Shown here: in pieces, positions 42,539-51,698 of the stretch | How positions within the stretch are numbered: the stretch's first letter is position 1 | Layout of the letters: the number at the start of each line of letters is the position of its first letter | Source: JBHJHP01 sp042219855 | GTDB lineage: Bacteria; Bacteroidota; Bacteroidia; Bacteroidales; UBA5342 | NCBI RefSeq assembly: GCF_042219855.1 | Contig: NZ_JBHJHP010000001.1 | Span: forward strand, 682,001 to 746,000 | Direction of reading: 5' to 3' | Length of the DNA stretch: 64,000 nt | Notes under the pieces: generated by a model | Seen by the model: the letters and a program-made list of their open reading frames with translations, nothing else | Told to the model about the DNA's origin: nothing | The model's database searches: none | Translations under genes and position numbers: made by a program

Positions 42539-45121
42539 TTATTCTTTCTCAGAATCGTTTTTTTCCGGAATCTCCTTCGGAGGATCGGGAAGTGCCTTTC
42601 TTTTCTTACCGGGTGGCAGTTTTGCCTTACCCTTGTCAATGCTGGTGACTATTTTGTGCTCTTCCTTATCAAAGTCCACGACAATAGCATCTCCTTCCGT
42701 GACTGTGGCCTTAATAATTATTTCAGCCATTTCATCTTCCAGATACTTTTGAATAGCCCGTTTCAGTGGTCTTGCACCAAACTGAACATCATACCCTTTT
42801 GATGCAATGAACTTTTTGGCTTCATCTGTCAGCTTAAGTTCATAACCCAGGTTCTGTACACGGTTGTATAAGCCTTTCAGTTCAATATCAATTATTCTGA
42901 ATATGGACTCTTCCGTCAACTGTTCAAATGTAATCACATCATCAATACGGTTAAGAAACTCCGGTGCAAATGCTCTGTTCAATGCTTTCTGAATAACACT
43001 GCGGGAATGTTCCTTATCGCTGGCAGACGCTGTCTGGAATCCAACACCACGACCGAAATCTTTCAACTGCCGTGTACCTATGTTGGAAGTCATAATAATG
43101 ATGGTATTTTTAAAGTCGATCCTTCGCCCCAGGCTATCCGTCAGACGACCTTCGTCCAGCACCTGTAGCATGATGTTAAATACATCAGGATGTGCTTTTT
43201 CAATCTCGTCAAGCAGCACGACAGCGTAAGGTTTTCTCCTGACTTTTTCAGTCAGCTGACCTCCTTCTTCATAACCAACATAGCCCGGAGGGGCACCAAC
43301 CAGACGCGAGACGGAGAATTTCTCCATATATTCACTCATGTCAATTCTGATCAATGCGTCTGTGGTATCAAACAGAAACTGTGCAAGTATTTTAGCCAGG
43401 TGTGTTTTACCAACACCGGTAGGGCCAAGAAAGATAAATGAACCAATCGGTTTGTTCGGATCTTTCAATCCGACCCGGTTTCGCTGAATGGCTTTTACGA
43501 TTTTATCCACAGCCTCATCCTGTCCGATAACCTGGTTCTTCAGTTCTTCCGACATCAGCATCAGACGTTTACTCTCTGCCTGTGCAATTCGCTGAACCGG
43601 GATACCTGACATCATGGCAACCACTTCTGCCACTTTTTCTTCATCCACAATTTCGCGGTGTTGCTGAATCTCTTCTTCCCATTTATCTTTGGCCGCATCC
43701 AGGTTCAGAATATATTCCTTTTCCTTATCCCTGAAACTGGCTGCAAGTTCAAAATTCTGCGATTTAACGGCTTTCAGCTTTTGTTCCTTGGTTTCTTCTA
43801 TCAGTTCTTCCAGTTTCACAATATGTTCCGGAACCACGATATTGGTAATATGAACCCTTGAACCTGTTTCATCCAGTGCGTCAATGGCCTTATCCGGAAG
43901 ATGCCTGTCGCTGATATAACGTTCTGTCAAAGAAACACAGGCTTCCAGTGCTTCTTCTGTATACGTTACATTGTGATGATCCTCATAACGGTCCTTGATA
44001 TTTTTAAGGATCGCCAGCGTTTCAGCCGCCGTGGTCGGGTCAACCATAACCTTCTGGAAACGTCGTTCCAGTGCACCATCTTTTTCAATATTCTGACGGT
44101 ATTCATCAAGCGTGGTTGCACCAATACATTGTATTTCACCTCGGGCCAGGGCAGGTTTAAGCATATTGGCAGCATCCAGTGAACCTGCCGCACTTCCGGC
44201 ACCTACAATGGTATGAATCTCATCGATAAAAAGAATGATATCTGAGTTTTTACTCAACTCATTCAGAATCGCTTTCATACGCTCCTCGAACTGTCCCCTG
44301 TATTTTGTACCGGCCACTATCGATGCCATATCCAGCGCAATAACACGCTTGTCGAACAACACTCTTGAAACCTTTCGGCTCACGATACGCATAGCCAGAC
44401 CTTCCACAATGGCGGACTTACCCACACCCGGTTCACCGATAAGCACAGGGTTGTTTTTCTTGCGACGGCTCAGAATCTGCGCCAGTCGTTCTATCTCTTT
44501 TTCACGTCCGATGATCGGATCAAGCCTGTTTTCCTCTGCAGCGCGGGTCATATCAACACCAAAGTTATCCAGTACAGGTGTGTCTGAATTGGAACGCGGA
44601 TTTGACTTTCCCTGATCACCGGAGGGAGAGGAACCTGATACCGGAATATCCTGGTCATCATCGTCGTCATGATATTCAGAACGCGTCTGAACATGCTCGT
44701 TTTCAAAAATTCTTCTCACTGAATCGTAGGTAATATTAAAATCCTGCAGCATACGGGCCACAAGGTTATTTTTCTCTTTTAAAAGTGCAAGTAATAAATG
44801 TCCTGTACCTACCACCTCACTACTTAAGGATCTGGCTTCAAGGTAGATAAGCTTTAAAATTTTCTCACTGGTACTTGTCAGTGGAAGATTACCGGATAAG
44901 CTCTGATGATAATCACCACGAATCTCATTTTCAAGTGATGTCTTTATATCAATAATATCAATATTCAACATTTCCAGTACATCCATCGCTCTTCCTTCTC
45001 CTTCACGTAGTATGCCAAGAAAAAGGTGTTCAGGACCAATGGATTCATTTCCAAGCCTTTCCGCTTCCTCCTTGCTGTAAGTCAGCACATCTTTTATTCG
45101 TTTCGATAATTTGGAATCCAT
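42539..45121 (-). CDS. clpC: ATP-dependent Clp protease ATP-binding subunit ClpC
   Basis: ClpC is a Hsp100 unfoldase that feeds substrates to ClpP. The 860-residue protein has two N-terminal Clp repeats (about 1-145), an acidic linker (about 150-175), AAA+ domain 1 (Walker A GEPGVGKSA, 229-237; DEIH Walker B), a UVR-like middle region rich in Glu and Lys, AAA+ domain 2 (GPTGVGKTH) and a D2-small domain. The C-terminal tail is Lys/Pro-rich. The length and order are standard. The promoter is at 45143-45174. Confidence 0.96.
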   Translation of the reverse strand: MDSKLSKRIKDVLTYSKEEAERLGNESIGPEHLFLGILREGEGRAMDVLEMLNIDIIDIKTSLENEIRGDYHQSLSGNLPLTSTSEKILKLIYLEARSLSSEVVGTGHLLLALLKEKNNLVARMLQDFNITYDSVRRIFENEHVQTRSEYHDDDDDQDIPVSGSSPSGDQGKSNPRSNSDTPVLDNFGVDMTRAAEENRLDPIIGREKEIERLAQILSRRKKNNPVLIGEPGVGKSAIVEGLAMRIVSRKVSRVLFDKRVIALDMASIVAGTKYRGQFEERMKAILNELSKNSDIILFIDEIHTIVGAGSAAGSLDAANMLKPALARGEIQCIGATTLDEYRQNIEKDGALERRFQKVMVDPTTAAETLAILKNIKDRYEDHHNVTYTEEALEACVSLTERYISDRHLPDKAIDALDETGSRVHITNIVVPEHIVKLEELIEETKEQKLKAVKSQNFELAASFRDKEKEYILNLDAAKDKWEEEIQQHREIVDEEKVAEVVAMMSGIPVQRIAQAESKRLMLMSEELKNQVIGQDEAVDKIVKAIQRNRVGLKDPNKPIGSFIFLGPTGVGKTHLAKILAQFLFDTTDALIRIDMSEYMEKFSVSRLVGAPPGYVGYEEGGQLTEKVRRKPYAVVLLDEIEKAHPDVFNIMLQVLDEGRLTDSLGRRIDFKNTIIIMTSNIGTRQLKDFGRGVGFQTASASDKEHSRSVIQKALNRAFAPEFLNRIDDVITFEQLTEESIFRIIDIELKGLYNRVQNLGYELKLTDEAKKFIASKGYDVQFGARPLKRAIQKYLEDEMAEIIIKATVTEGDAIVVDFDKEEHKIVTSIDKGKAKLPPGKKRKALPDPPKEIPEKNDSEKE

Positions 45122-45454
45122 CTATTCGTTATTTAATATGGGTAAAAATAGAAAAGTTAATACATAACAACAAAATTTCTTAACCCATCTTTTTAATAAA
45201 TTAACAACAATAATCTCAATGTTGTATACATCTTTAACAAGAAGTATGCCGTATTTGTTGTTTAGCGTTTCAGCTCGATGTTGAAAGATGTTAAAATACT
45301 GATTATCAAATGGTTTATAATTTAATTAACTTTTTATCCAATCGTTCTGTTAATTGTCTTTTTTCTATTATTTTCGCTTAGTTGTAACGTATGGAACATA
45401 ATATTTTTAACACATCGGAATCATTAAAAAAACGATACTAAAAACACATATTAA
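45122..45454. other. Divergent clpC/gyrA intergenic region
   Basis: This AT-rich region of 333 bp carries the clpC promoter and presumably the gyrA promoter; TTG (45382-45384) with TATTTTTA (45402-45409) at 17 bp is a weak candidate for the latter. No RNA gene or repeat was recognised. Confidence 0.5.
45143..45174 (-). promoter_or_regulatory. Promoter of clpC
   Basis: On the minus strand TTTG (45174-45171), a 20-bp spacer and TATTTTTA (45150-45143) match the consensus with one -7 mismatch, 22 bp before the clpC start. Confidence 0.6.
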
Positions 45455-47983
45455 ATGACTGAAGGAGAAAAGGTTATAAAGATTAATATTGAGGAGGAGA
45501 TGAAATCGGCTTACATCGATTATTCGATGTCGGTTATTGTTTCCCGTGCTTTACCAGATGTCAGGGATGGACTGAAACCGGTCCACAGGCGCGTTTTATA
45601 TGGAATGAATGATTTAGGGCTGGCATCCAACAGGCCATATAAGAAATCTGCCAGAATCGTAGGAGAGGTGCTTGGTAAGTACCATCCTCACGGCGACAGC
45701 TCAGTATATTTTGCCATGGTAAGAATGGCACAGCCCTGGTCACTTCGCTATCCGCTTGTAGACGGACAGGGTAACTATGGTTCAATAGATGGTGACAGTC
45801 CGGCAGCTATGCGTTACACGGAAGCACGATTACAGAAAATTGCAGAAGAAACACTCGCAGATCTGGATAAAAACACGGTTGATTTCAACAACAACTTTGA
45901 TGATACCTTAAAAGAGCCATCTGTGTTACCGACAAAAATTCCGAATCTCCTGGTAAACGGGGCTTCAGGTATTGCTGTTGGTATGGCTACAAACATGCCG
46001 CCCCACAATTTAAGCGAAGTTTCAGATGCAGTTGTAGCATATGTAAGAAACCCCGAAATAGACATAGAGGGTTTGATGCAGTTTATTACAGCACCTGACT
46101 TTCCGACAGGCGGAACCATTTATGGCTATAATGGTGTAAAAGAAGCGTACGAAACGGGTAGAGGCAGAGTGGTTGTCAGGGCAAAAGCAGAAATTGAAGT
46201 CAGTGATAACGGCCGTGAGAAAATTATCGTCACCGAAATACCATATCAGGTTAACAAAGCGGAACTGATTATGAAAGTTGCTGACCTTGTCAATGATAAA
46301 AAGATTGAAGGTATTTCGAATCTGAATGATGAATCGGACCGTAACGGCATGCGCATTGTCTTTGAGATTAAAAAAGATGCCATTGCCAATGTGGTACTTA
46401 ATAAACTGTATAAGTACACTCAGCTGCAGAATGCATTCAGTGTGAACAGTATTGCGCTGGTAAACGGAAGACCGAAAATTCTGAACCTGAAAGATCTCAT
46501 TTCAAATTTTGTGGATCACCGTCACGAAATTATCGTAAGACGGACACAATATGAACTTGACCAGGCTGAAAAAAGAGCCCATATTCTCGAAGGACTCATT
46601 ATTGCTAGTGATAATATTGATGAAGTAATCCGTATTATCAGGGCTTCAGCTACGCCAGACGAAGCCAGAGAATCGTTGATGGAAACATTCAGCCTTTCTG
46701 AAGTTCAGGCGCGTGCCATTGTTGAAATGCGTTTACGCCAGTTAACTGGCCTGGAACAGGATAAATTAAGAGCAGAATACGATGAGCTGGTTAAAGAAAT
46801 TGCACGCCTTAAGGAAATTCTGGAAAAAGTAGAACTGAGAATGCAGATTATCATAGATGAAATGCTTGAGATCAAGGCAAAATATGGTGACGAAAGACGG
46901 ACAGACATTGTATATGCCTCGGAAGAGTTCAACCCGGAAGATTTCTATGCGGATGAGGAGATGATCATCACGATCTCGCATATGGGATATATCAAGCGTA
47001 CGCCGCTGGCCGAATTCCGCACGCAGACCAGAGGTGGTGTAGGCTCAAAAGGAAGCAATACGCGCGATGAGGACTTTCTTGAAGATATTTATCCGGCATC
47101 AATGCATAACACCATTATGTTCTTTACGCAAAAAGGACGGTGTTTCTGGAAAAAAGTATGGGAAATACCTGAAGGCAATAAAAACTCAAAAGGAAGAGCC
47201 ATCCAGAACCTGCTGAACATTGATCCGGATGATAAGGTAAATGCATTTATCAAGGTAAAAAACCTGGATGATGCCGAATTTATCAACAGCCATTACCTTA
47301 TGTTCTGTACGAAACAGGGCGTTATTAAGAAAACATTACTCGAATCCTATTCGCGCCCGAGGGTAAACGGTGTTAATGCGATTTCACTCCGGGATGATGA
47401 CCGTGTAATACAGGTGAGAATGACGGATGGAGAAAGTGAAATTCTTATTGCCAATAAGAACGGACGTGCAATCCGGTTCAACGAAAAAACGGTGCGCCCG
47501 ATGGGTAGAACAGCCACAGGAGTCCGCGGTATGACGCTGGATGGAGGAAGTGATGAAGTGATTGGCATGATTTGTGTTAATAACCTCAACGAATCTGTTC
47601 TGGTAGTCAGTGAAAAAGGATACGGAAAACGTTCCGATATCGATGATTACCGCATCACCAACAGAGGAGGAAAAGGTGTGAAGACCATTAACATCACGGA
47701 TAAAACCGGAAATCTGGTTGCCATTAAAAATGTGACAGATGATAATGATTTGATGATTATCAATAAGTCTGGTGTTACCATCAGATTAGCTGTCAGTGAG
47801 ATGCGCGTGATGGGAAGAAATACACAGGGTGTACGGCTTATCAATCTTGACAAACGGAATGATGAGATTGCAAGTGTAACAAAAGTGTTACATGAGGATG
47901 AAGAAATTATTGAAGAAATAATTGATGAAACACCGGATGTGGAAAATTCTTCTGAAAACATTGAAAATGGTGATAATGAATAG
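45455..47983 (+). CDS. gyrA: DNA gyrase subunit A
   Basis: GyrA provides the DNA-cleaving and wrapping part of gyrase, which introduces negative supercoils. The 842-residue protein has the breakage-reunion domain with catalytic Tyr121 in AAMRYTEARL and a C-terminal beta-pinwheel; the repeat GRxxxGVRGM-like segments are present (for example GRTATGVRGMTL and the QTRGGVGSKG box). The tail is acidic. In the quinolone region, Ser82 is present, while the position matching E. coli Asp87 is Phe86. ATG start without visible Shine-Dalgarno. Confidence 0.96.
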   Translation: MTEGEKVIKINIEEEMKSAYIDYSMSVIVSRALPDVRDGLKPVHRRVLYGMNDLGLASNRPYKKSARIVGEVLGKYHPHGDSSVYFAMVRMAQPWSLRYPLVDGQGNYGSIDGDSPAAMRYTEARLQKIAEETLADLDKNTVDFNNNFDDTLKEPSVLPTKIPNLLVNGASGIAVGMATNMPPHNLSEVSDAVVAYVRNPEIDIEGLMQFITAPDFPTGGTIYGYNGVKEAYETGRGRVVVRAKAEIEVSDNGREKIIVTEIPYQVNKAELIMKVADLVNDKKIEGISNLNDESDRNGMRIVFEIKKDAIANVVLNKLYKYTQLQNAFSVNSIALVNGRPKILNLKDLISNFVDHRHEIIVRRTQYELDQAEKRAHILEGLIIASDNIDEVIRIIRASATPDEARESLMETFSLSEVQARAIVEMRLRQLTGLEQDKLRAEYDELVKEIARLKEILEKVELRMQIIIDEMLEIKAKYGDERRTDIVYASEEFNPEDFYADEEMIITISHMGYIKRTPLAEFRTQTRGGVGSKGSNTRDEDFLEDIYPASMHNTIMFFTQKGRCFWKKVWEIPEGNKNSKGRAIQNLLNIDPDDKVNAFIKVKNLDDAEFINSHYLMFCTKQGVIKKTLLESYSRPRVNGVNAISLRDDDRVIQVRMTDGESEILIANKNGRAIRFNEKTVRPMGRTATGVRGMTLDGGSDEVIGMICVNNLNESVLVVSEKGYGKRSDIDDYRITNRGGKGVKTINITDKTGNLVAIKNVTDDNDLMIINKSGVTIRLAVSEMRVMGRNTQGVRLINLDKRNDEIASVTKVLHEDEEIIEEIIDETPDVENSSENIENGDNE

Positions 47984-48013
47984 ATTTTGAATTAATTATT
48001 TGTAAAAAATTCA

Positions 48014-48021
48014 TAGTTTTG
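48014..48021 (+). promoter_or_regulatory. Possible -7 box for the TPR gene
   Basis: TAGTTTTG matches the consensus 26 bp before the ATG; TTTG at 47986-47989 is 24 bp upstream, slightly too far. Confidence 0.45.
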
Positions 48022-48047
48022 CATTCTCAATTGAACTCAAAATAAAA

Positions 48048-49268
48048 ATGAAAAATAACATGAAAAAACTATTTTTAATATTCACAGCTGGTTTGATGAG
48101 TACCGGATTGTTTGCTCAGAAAGGTGCTGTTAGTTACGCCGATTACGAACTGACTGCAGATAAGCCGGATTATGAAAAAGCCATCTCAAAAATTGAAGAG
48201 GCTGTGAAAGATGACAAAACAAAAGAATGGCCTAAAACCTATGTGGTTAAGGAGCGTGTATACCGCACTGTTTATGAAAAAAAGGACAAAAAACAAGCCT
48301 ATATTGACAGTGCCTATAATGCTTTAATGCGGGCGGATTTTCTGGATCGTCGCGGTGATGAAAAAGGGAAGAAGAAAGGTAAATACCAGAAAGACATTCT
48401 TTTAGAGATGGTAAGCCTCAGGAATACACTGATCAACGAAGGTGTGTATGCCAATAATGAACTCAAGGATTATGAGCGTACATTAAGTGCATTCGAAAAG
48501 GTTCTGGCTCTTGACAAAAATGAGACCTACCTGCAGGACAAACCTTACGTAATGGATACCGTAATCATGTATAACACCCTGGCTACAGCGTATTCGGCTC
48601 AGAAATACAATAAAGTTGTAGAGCTGGCTCCGGAGGTCATTAAAACAGGCTACCAGGAAGATCAGCCTTATCTTATTTTATATGATAGCTACAAAAACCT
48701 GAATGATACAGCCAAAATGCTGGATGTTCTTAAAGAAGCATTACTGAAATATCCGGACAAAAAAGTGTTCCTTGATCAGCTGGTATATCACTATGTAGAA
48801 ATGGGAAATGCTGAAGAAGGTATCAATTATATTCAGCAATCGCTTGCGAAAGATCCTAATAATGCACAGCTGCTGTTCATTTTGGGTACGTTTTACGATG
48901 AGATAGGACAGAGGGATAAAGCCATTGAAGCATATAAAAAAGTAAATGAGGTTGATAACGCTACTGAAAGTTCAATTACGAATGCCAATTACAATCTGGG
49001 TGTAATTTACTACAACGTAGCGGTTGAAGCCATGAACGATGCGAATGAAATTAAGGATTATAAGAAATTCAAGGCTGCTGAAGAAAAGGCCGTTAAAGAA
49101 TTTGAGGTTTGTATTCCTTATTTTGAAAAATGTCTCGAAGTTGATCCTAATAATGTAGATGCACTTCAGGCGTTGAAACCGGTGTATTATCGTTTGATTA
49201 AATTCAACAATACATACCAGCAGAAGTATAACCAGGTAATGGATAAACTGAAAGCGCTGGGTAAATAA
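48048..49268 (+). CDS. Exported tetratricopeptide-repeat protein
   Basis: The 406-residue protein (402 if started at the second ATG, 48060) has a signal peptide (MKKLFLIFTAGLMSTGLFAQ) and several TPR units, clearest at about 225-300 (NAEEGINYIQQSLAKDPNNAQLLFILGTFY, and the following GQRDKAIEAYKKV) and about 345-385 (YFEKCLEVDPNNVDALQAL). TPR proteins of this type act as periplasmic or surface scaffolds. No enzymatic domain was seen. It follows gyrA by 64 bp but has its own -7 box and terminator. Confidence 0.8.
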   Translation: MKNNMKKLFLIFTAGLMSTGLFAQKGAVSYADYELTADKPDYEKAISKIEEAVKDDKTKEWPKTYVVKERVYRTVYEKKDKKQAYIDSAYNALMRADFLDRRGDEKGKKKGKYQKDILLEMVSLRNTLINEGVYANNELKDYERTLSAFEKVLALDKNETYLQDKPYVMDTVIMYNTLATAYSAQKYNKVVELAPEVIKTGYQEDQPYLILYDSYKNLNDTAKMLDVLKEALLKYPDKKVFLDQLVYHYVEMGNAEEGINYIQQSLAKDPNNAQLLFILGTFYDEIGQRDKAIEAYKKVNEVDNATESSITNANYNLGVIYYNVAVEAMNDANEIKDYKKFKAAEEKAVKEFEVCIPYFEKCLEVDPNNVDALQALKPVYYRLIKFNNTYQQKYNQVMDKLKALGK

Positions 49269-49279
49269 TAGTATTCATG

Positions 49280-49302
49280 AACCGGTCTGAATAGGGCCGG
49301 TT
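49280..49302 (+). terminator. Terminator after the TPR gene
   Basis: AACCGG (49280-49285) and CCGGTT (49297-49302) form a short stem followed by TATTTTTA. Confidence 0.6.
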
Positions 49303-49319
49303 TATTTTTACATATTCTA

Positions 49320-49478
49320 TTTAACATAATATCTATTATGAGACACTTAAATATAACCGTAACAGGACTGAAAGTCATGTTTAACATAAAATCTGTTATG
49401 GTTGACGGAGTCCCATAACTATCGATTTTATGTTAAGTTTTTATGCTTAGTTCTGTAACGATAGATTTTATATTAAAG
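49320..49478. repeat. Four copies of a 21-24 bp motif, two direct and two inverted
   Basis: Copies start TTTAACATAATATC (49320) and TTTAACATAAAATC (49380), exactly 60 bp apart, and recur on the minus strand at 49436-49413 (TTAACATAAAATCGATAGTT) and 49478-49455 (TTTAATATAAAATCTATCGT). Copies 2 and 3 form a near-perfect inverted repeat around an 11-bp centre. The array lies in a 410-bp region between two gene ends, so it is not a promoter element. The rest of that region to 49678 shows nothing recognisable. Confidence 0.7.
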
Positions 49479-49678
49479 TTTTATGTCTGGTCTTTTTGAA
49501 CAACAAATTATGAATGCCGGAGAAAATATATTTTCCTTACCGGACAATATCATAAATAGAAATATCCTTTACTGTAATTTATTATGTTAAACTAATAATC
49601 TCTCAGATTTAAATATTCCTGTATAAATAGCCGGATAATTTCAAATATTGAATTCTCAGAGCCTTTAGCCACAGATAA

Positions 49679-49939
49679 TTATTTTGACTTGCGCTTAAAC
49701 CAGTTTACGGGATTCAGTTTGTCCTTGTATTTTTTAAACAATTCTTTTCCCAGTAAAAATCCTCCGACATAAAATAAAACCTCCATGGTAATCAACGCAG
49801 TTGTTGATCCGATGACCTTGGTTTTATTTTCCAGGTCCAGAAATGGAATCAGTAACATAATTGCAAAAGCGACACCTGACAGTAATATTAGAATAACTCC
49901 CAATTTTATTTGTTGGCTCTTTTTCAACGGAAGTTTCAT
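49679..49939 (-). CDS. Small two-span membrane protein (transporter suffix type)
   Basis: The 86-residue protein has two membrane spans (about 12-32 and 46-65) and a basic tail (FKKYKDKLNPVNWFKRKSK). It resembles short proteins annotated as transporter suffix domain proteins, of unknown function. Its start overlaps the end of the Fic gene by 4 bp, so the pair is translationally coupled; whether it works with Fic is unknown. Confidence 0.6.
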   Translation of the reverse strand: MKLPLKKSQQIKLGVILILLSGVAFAIMLLIPFLDLENKTKVIGSTTALITMEVLFYVGGFLLGKELFKKYKDKLNPVNWFKRKSK

Positions 49940-51042
49940 GATGAGGATTTAATAGTATAACTGGTACTGCGGCCACCACCTGGTTCCTTTTCCAGAATTC
50001 CTTTATCCATTAAATCCTGTATATCCCTGAGTGCCGTATCCGGTGAACATTTGGCTATTTTAGCCCACTTACCCGTTGTCAGCTTACCATAAAAATTATC
50101 CAATATCTTATTTAACATAATATATTGACGCTTATTAAAAGATGTGGCTGCATGTTTTTCCCAGAATCTGGCTTTAAACATCACATTTTCAAGCATTTCG
50201 TCTGTGTCGTTCAGGGCATCCTGCAGTATTCGCAAGTACCACTGTAACCATATGGTGATATCCAGCGATCCTTTCTGCGTTAACTCCAGGATTTCGTAAT
50301 AACTTTTGCGGTTTTGCTCTATTTGTTTGGAGACACTGTAAAAGCGCAGATTGGTCTCATCTGCCCTTGATAACTGCATATCGGCTATGGCCCGGGCTAT
50401 TCTTCCATTACCATCATCAAAGGGATGAATGGTTACGAACCACAAATGTGCTATCCCGGATTTAAGCACCGGCTCTACAGAATTTTTTGCGTTAAACCAC
50501 TGTAGAAACTGTTGCATTTCCTTTGGCACCAGGGCTGATTCAGGCGCTTCAAAATGCACTCTTTCCTTTCCTAACGGACCGGAGACAACCTGCATCGGGC
50601 CGGTTTCGCCTTTGCGCCAGCTTCCTACGGTAATTTTATGCATTCCACTTCTGCCGCTTGGAAAAAGCGCAGCATGCCATCCAAACAAACGTTCATTGGT
50701 TAACGCAGTATCATAATGTTGCGTGGCATCCAGCATCAATTCAACCACACCATCCACATCACGGTCCGATGGTACCAGGCCTGCTATATCCATCCCCAGC
50801 TTACGGGCAATGGACGATCTTACCTGCTCTGAATCAAGCATTTCCCCTTCTATTTCGCTGGAAGTAACCACATCTGCCGTTAAGGTCTTTAACATGGCCT
50901 GATCGCGCAACTGGAAGCCAACCAGTTCCATTTTACCCAGCAATTTTCCCTGTAAACTTCTTACCTGGCTTAATGCGGGTAATAATGCATCATTATCCCA
51001 TTTAAAATCCGGCCATTGCGGTTTTTGATGAATATAAATCAT
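49936..51042 (-). CDS. Fic family protein with N-terminal DUF4172 and C-terminal winged helix
   Basis: Fic proteins usually transfer AMP to a target hydroxyl. The 368-residue protein has an N-terminal DUF4172 region (YIHQKPQWPDFKW at about 3-15), the self-inhibitory motif SSEIEG (61-66, of the S/T-xxx-E-G/N form), the complete active site HPFDDGNGRIAR (206-217), and a C-terminal winged helix (about 310-365). The ATG at 51042 gives the conserved N-terminus; a long dyad at 51050-51093 lies just upstream and could be its own operator. Target unknown. It is a plausible accessory gene between core genes. Confidence 0.9.
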   Translation of the reverse strand: MIYIHQKPQWPDFKWDNDALLPALSQVRSLQGKLLGKMELVGFQLRDQAMLKTLTADVVTSSEIEGEMLDSEQVRSSIARKLGMDIAGLVPSDRDVDGVVELMLDATQHYDTALTNERLFGWHAALFPSGRSGMHKITVGSWRKGETGPMQVVSGPLGKERVHFEAPESALVPKEMQQFLQWFNAKNSVEPVLKSGIAHLWFVTIHPFDDGNGRIARAIADMQLSRADETNLRFYSVSKQIEQNRKSYYEILELTQKGSLDITIWLQWYLRILQDALNDTDEMLENVMFKARFWEKHAATSFNKRQYIMLNKILDNFYGKLTTGKWAKIAKCSPDTALRDIQDLMDKGILEKEPGGGRSTSYTIKSSS

Positions 51043-51049
51043 TATTCGC

Positions 51050-51093
51050 CTTAATTTTGCGGTAAATATACAAAATATTCTCCGCAAATTAAG
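51050..51093. promoter_or_regulatory. Dyad upstream of the Fic gene
   Basis: CTTAATTTTGCGG (51050-51062) and CCGCAAATTAAG (51082-51093) form a 12-bp inverted repeat with one bulged T around a 19-bp AT-rich centre, ending 8 bp before the fic start codon. The protein carries a winged helix that could bind it. Confidence 0.6.
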
Positions 51094-51250
51094 TTAAATA
51101 TAGTAATAACAAGTCTATTATATTTAAGTATTCCTTTTCGTTTTAAGTCTTTGAGTAATAATTTTCAATTTGTTATGAGTTAAAAACTAAAATTATATTA
51201 TTCTTTTAAATTAGTTTAAATGCTCTTTAATTGATAATTATATGTAATTT

Positions 51251-51282
51251 TTTGACTTCCCAGTCAAACTGCCGTAACTTTA
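51251..51282 (+). promoter_or_regulatory. Dodecin promoter with palindrome over the -33 element
   Basis: TTTG (51251-51254), a 20-bp spacer and TAACTTTA (51275-51282) form a promoter. The -33 element is part of the perfect palindrome TTTGACT-TCCC-AGTCAAA (51251-51268), suggesting repressor control. Confidence 0.6.
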
Positions 51283-51320
51283 AAAGACAGTATATTTTTT
51301 AACCTCAAAAACAAAACATT

Positions 51321-51530
51321 ATGTCAGAAAGTGTTTACAAAATTATTGAACTGGTCGGAACCAGTTCAGAATCATGGGAAAAAGCAGCAGAAGCCGCTAT
51401 TAGCAAAGCTTCAAAAAGTCTGCATGACCTTCGTATTGCCGAAGTTTCCCAACTGGATATGCACATTAAGGACGGTAAAATTGAAAACTACCGTGCTAAA
51501 GTGAAAGTATCATTCAAGTACGAAGATTAA
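51321..51530 (+). CDS. Dodecin
   Basis: Dodecins are 12-subunit shells that bind flavins, and store or buffer riboflavin and FMN. The 69-residue protein shows the family pattern VYKIIELVGTSSESWEKAA (about 5-23), AISKASKSLHDLRIAEV and the C-terminal strand YRAKVKVSFKYED. The length is standard. It stands alone with its own promoter. Confidence 0.93.
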   Translation: MSESVYKIIELVGTSSESWEKAAEAAISKASKSLHDLRIAEVSQLDMHIKDGKIENYRAKVKVSFKYED

Positions 51531-51604
51531 TAAGGATGCGAGCCTACCACCCTTTTACCCAATAACTGATTTATACTAATATTTGCTGCTGGAAAGTAGT
51601 TTAT

Positions 51605-51657
51605 TCAGCGGAAATCTGCGTCATTTTTCTGCGTACATCTGCGAGAACTATTAGCTG
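51605..51657. repeat. Dispersed CTGCG-type repeat fragment
   Basis: The stretch has ATCTGCG, TTCTGCG and ATCTGCGAG spaced by about 13-16 bp and then ACTATTAG. A similar fragment in opposite orientation is at 58071-58119. Origin unknown; remnants of a dispersed element are likely. Confidence 0.5.
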
Positions 51658-51698
51658 TAAATTAAATGATTATATAAATATAAAGTCTGAATTTAATA

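Noticed and set aside
49320..49478. Type III toxin-antitoxin RNA repeat array beside Fic
   Set aside because: The copies are partly inverted and irregularly spaced, and no ToxN-like protein is present.
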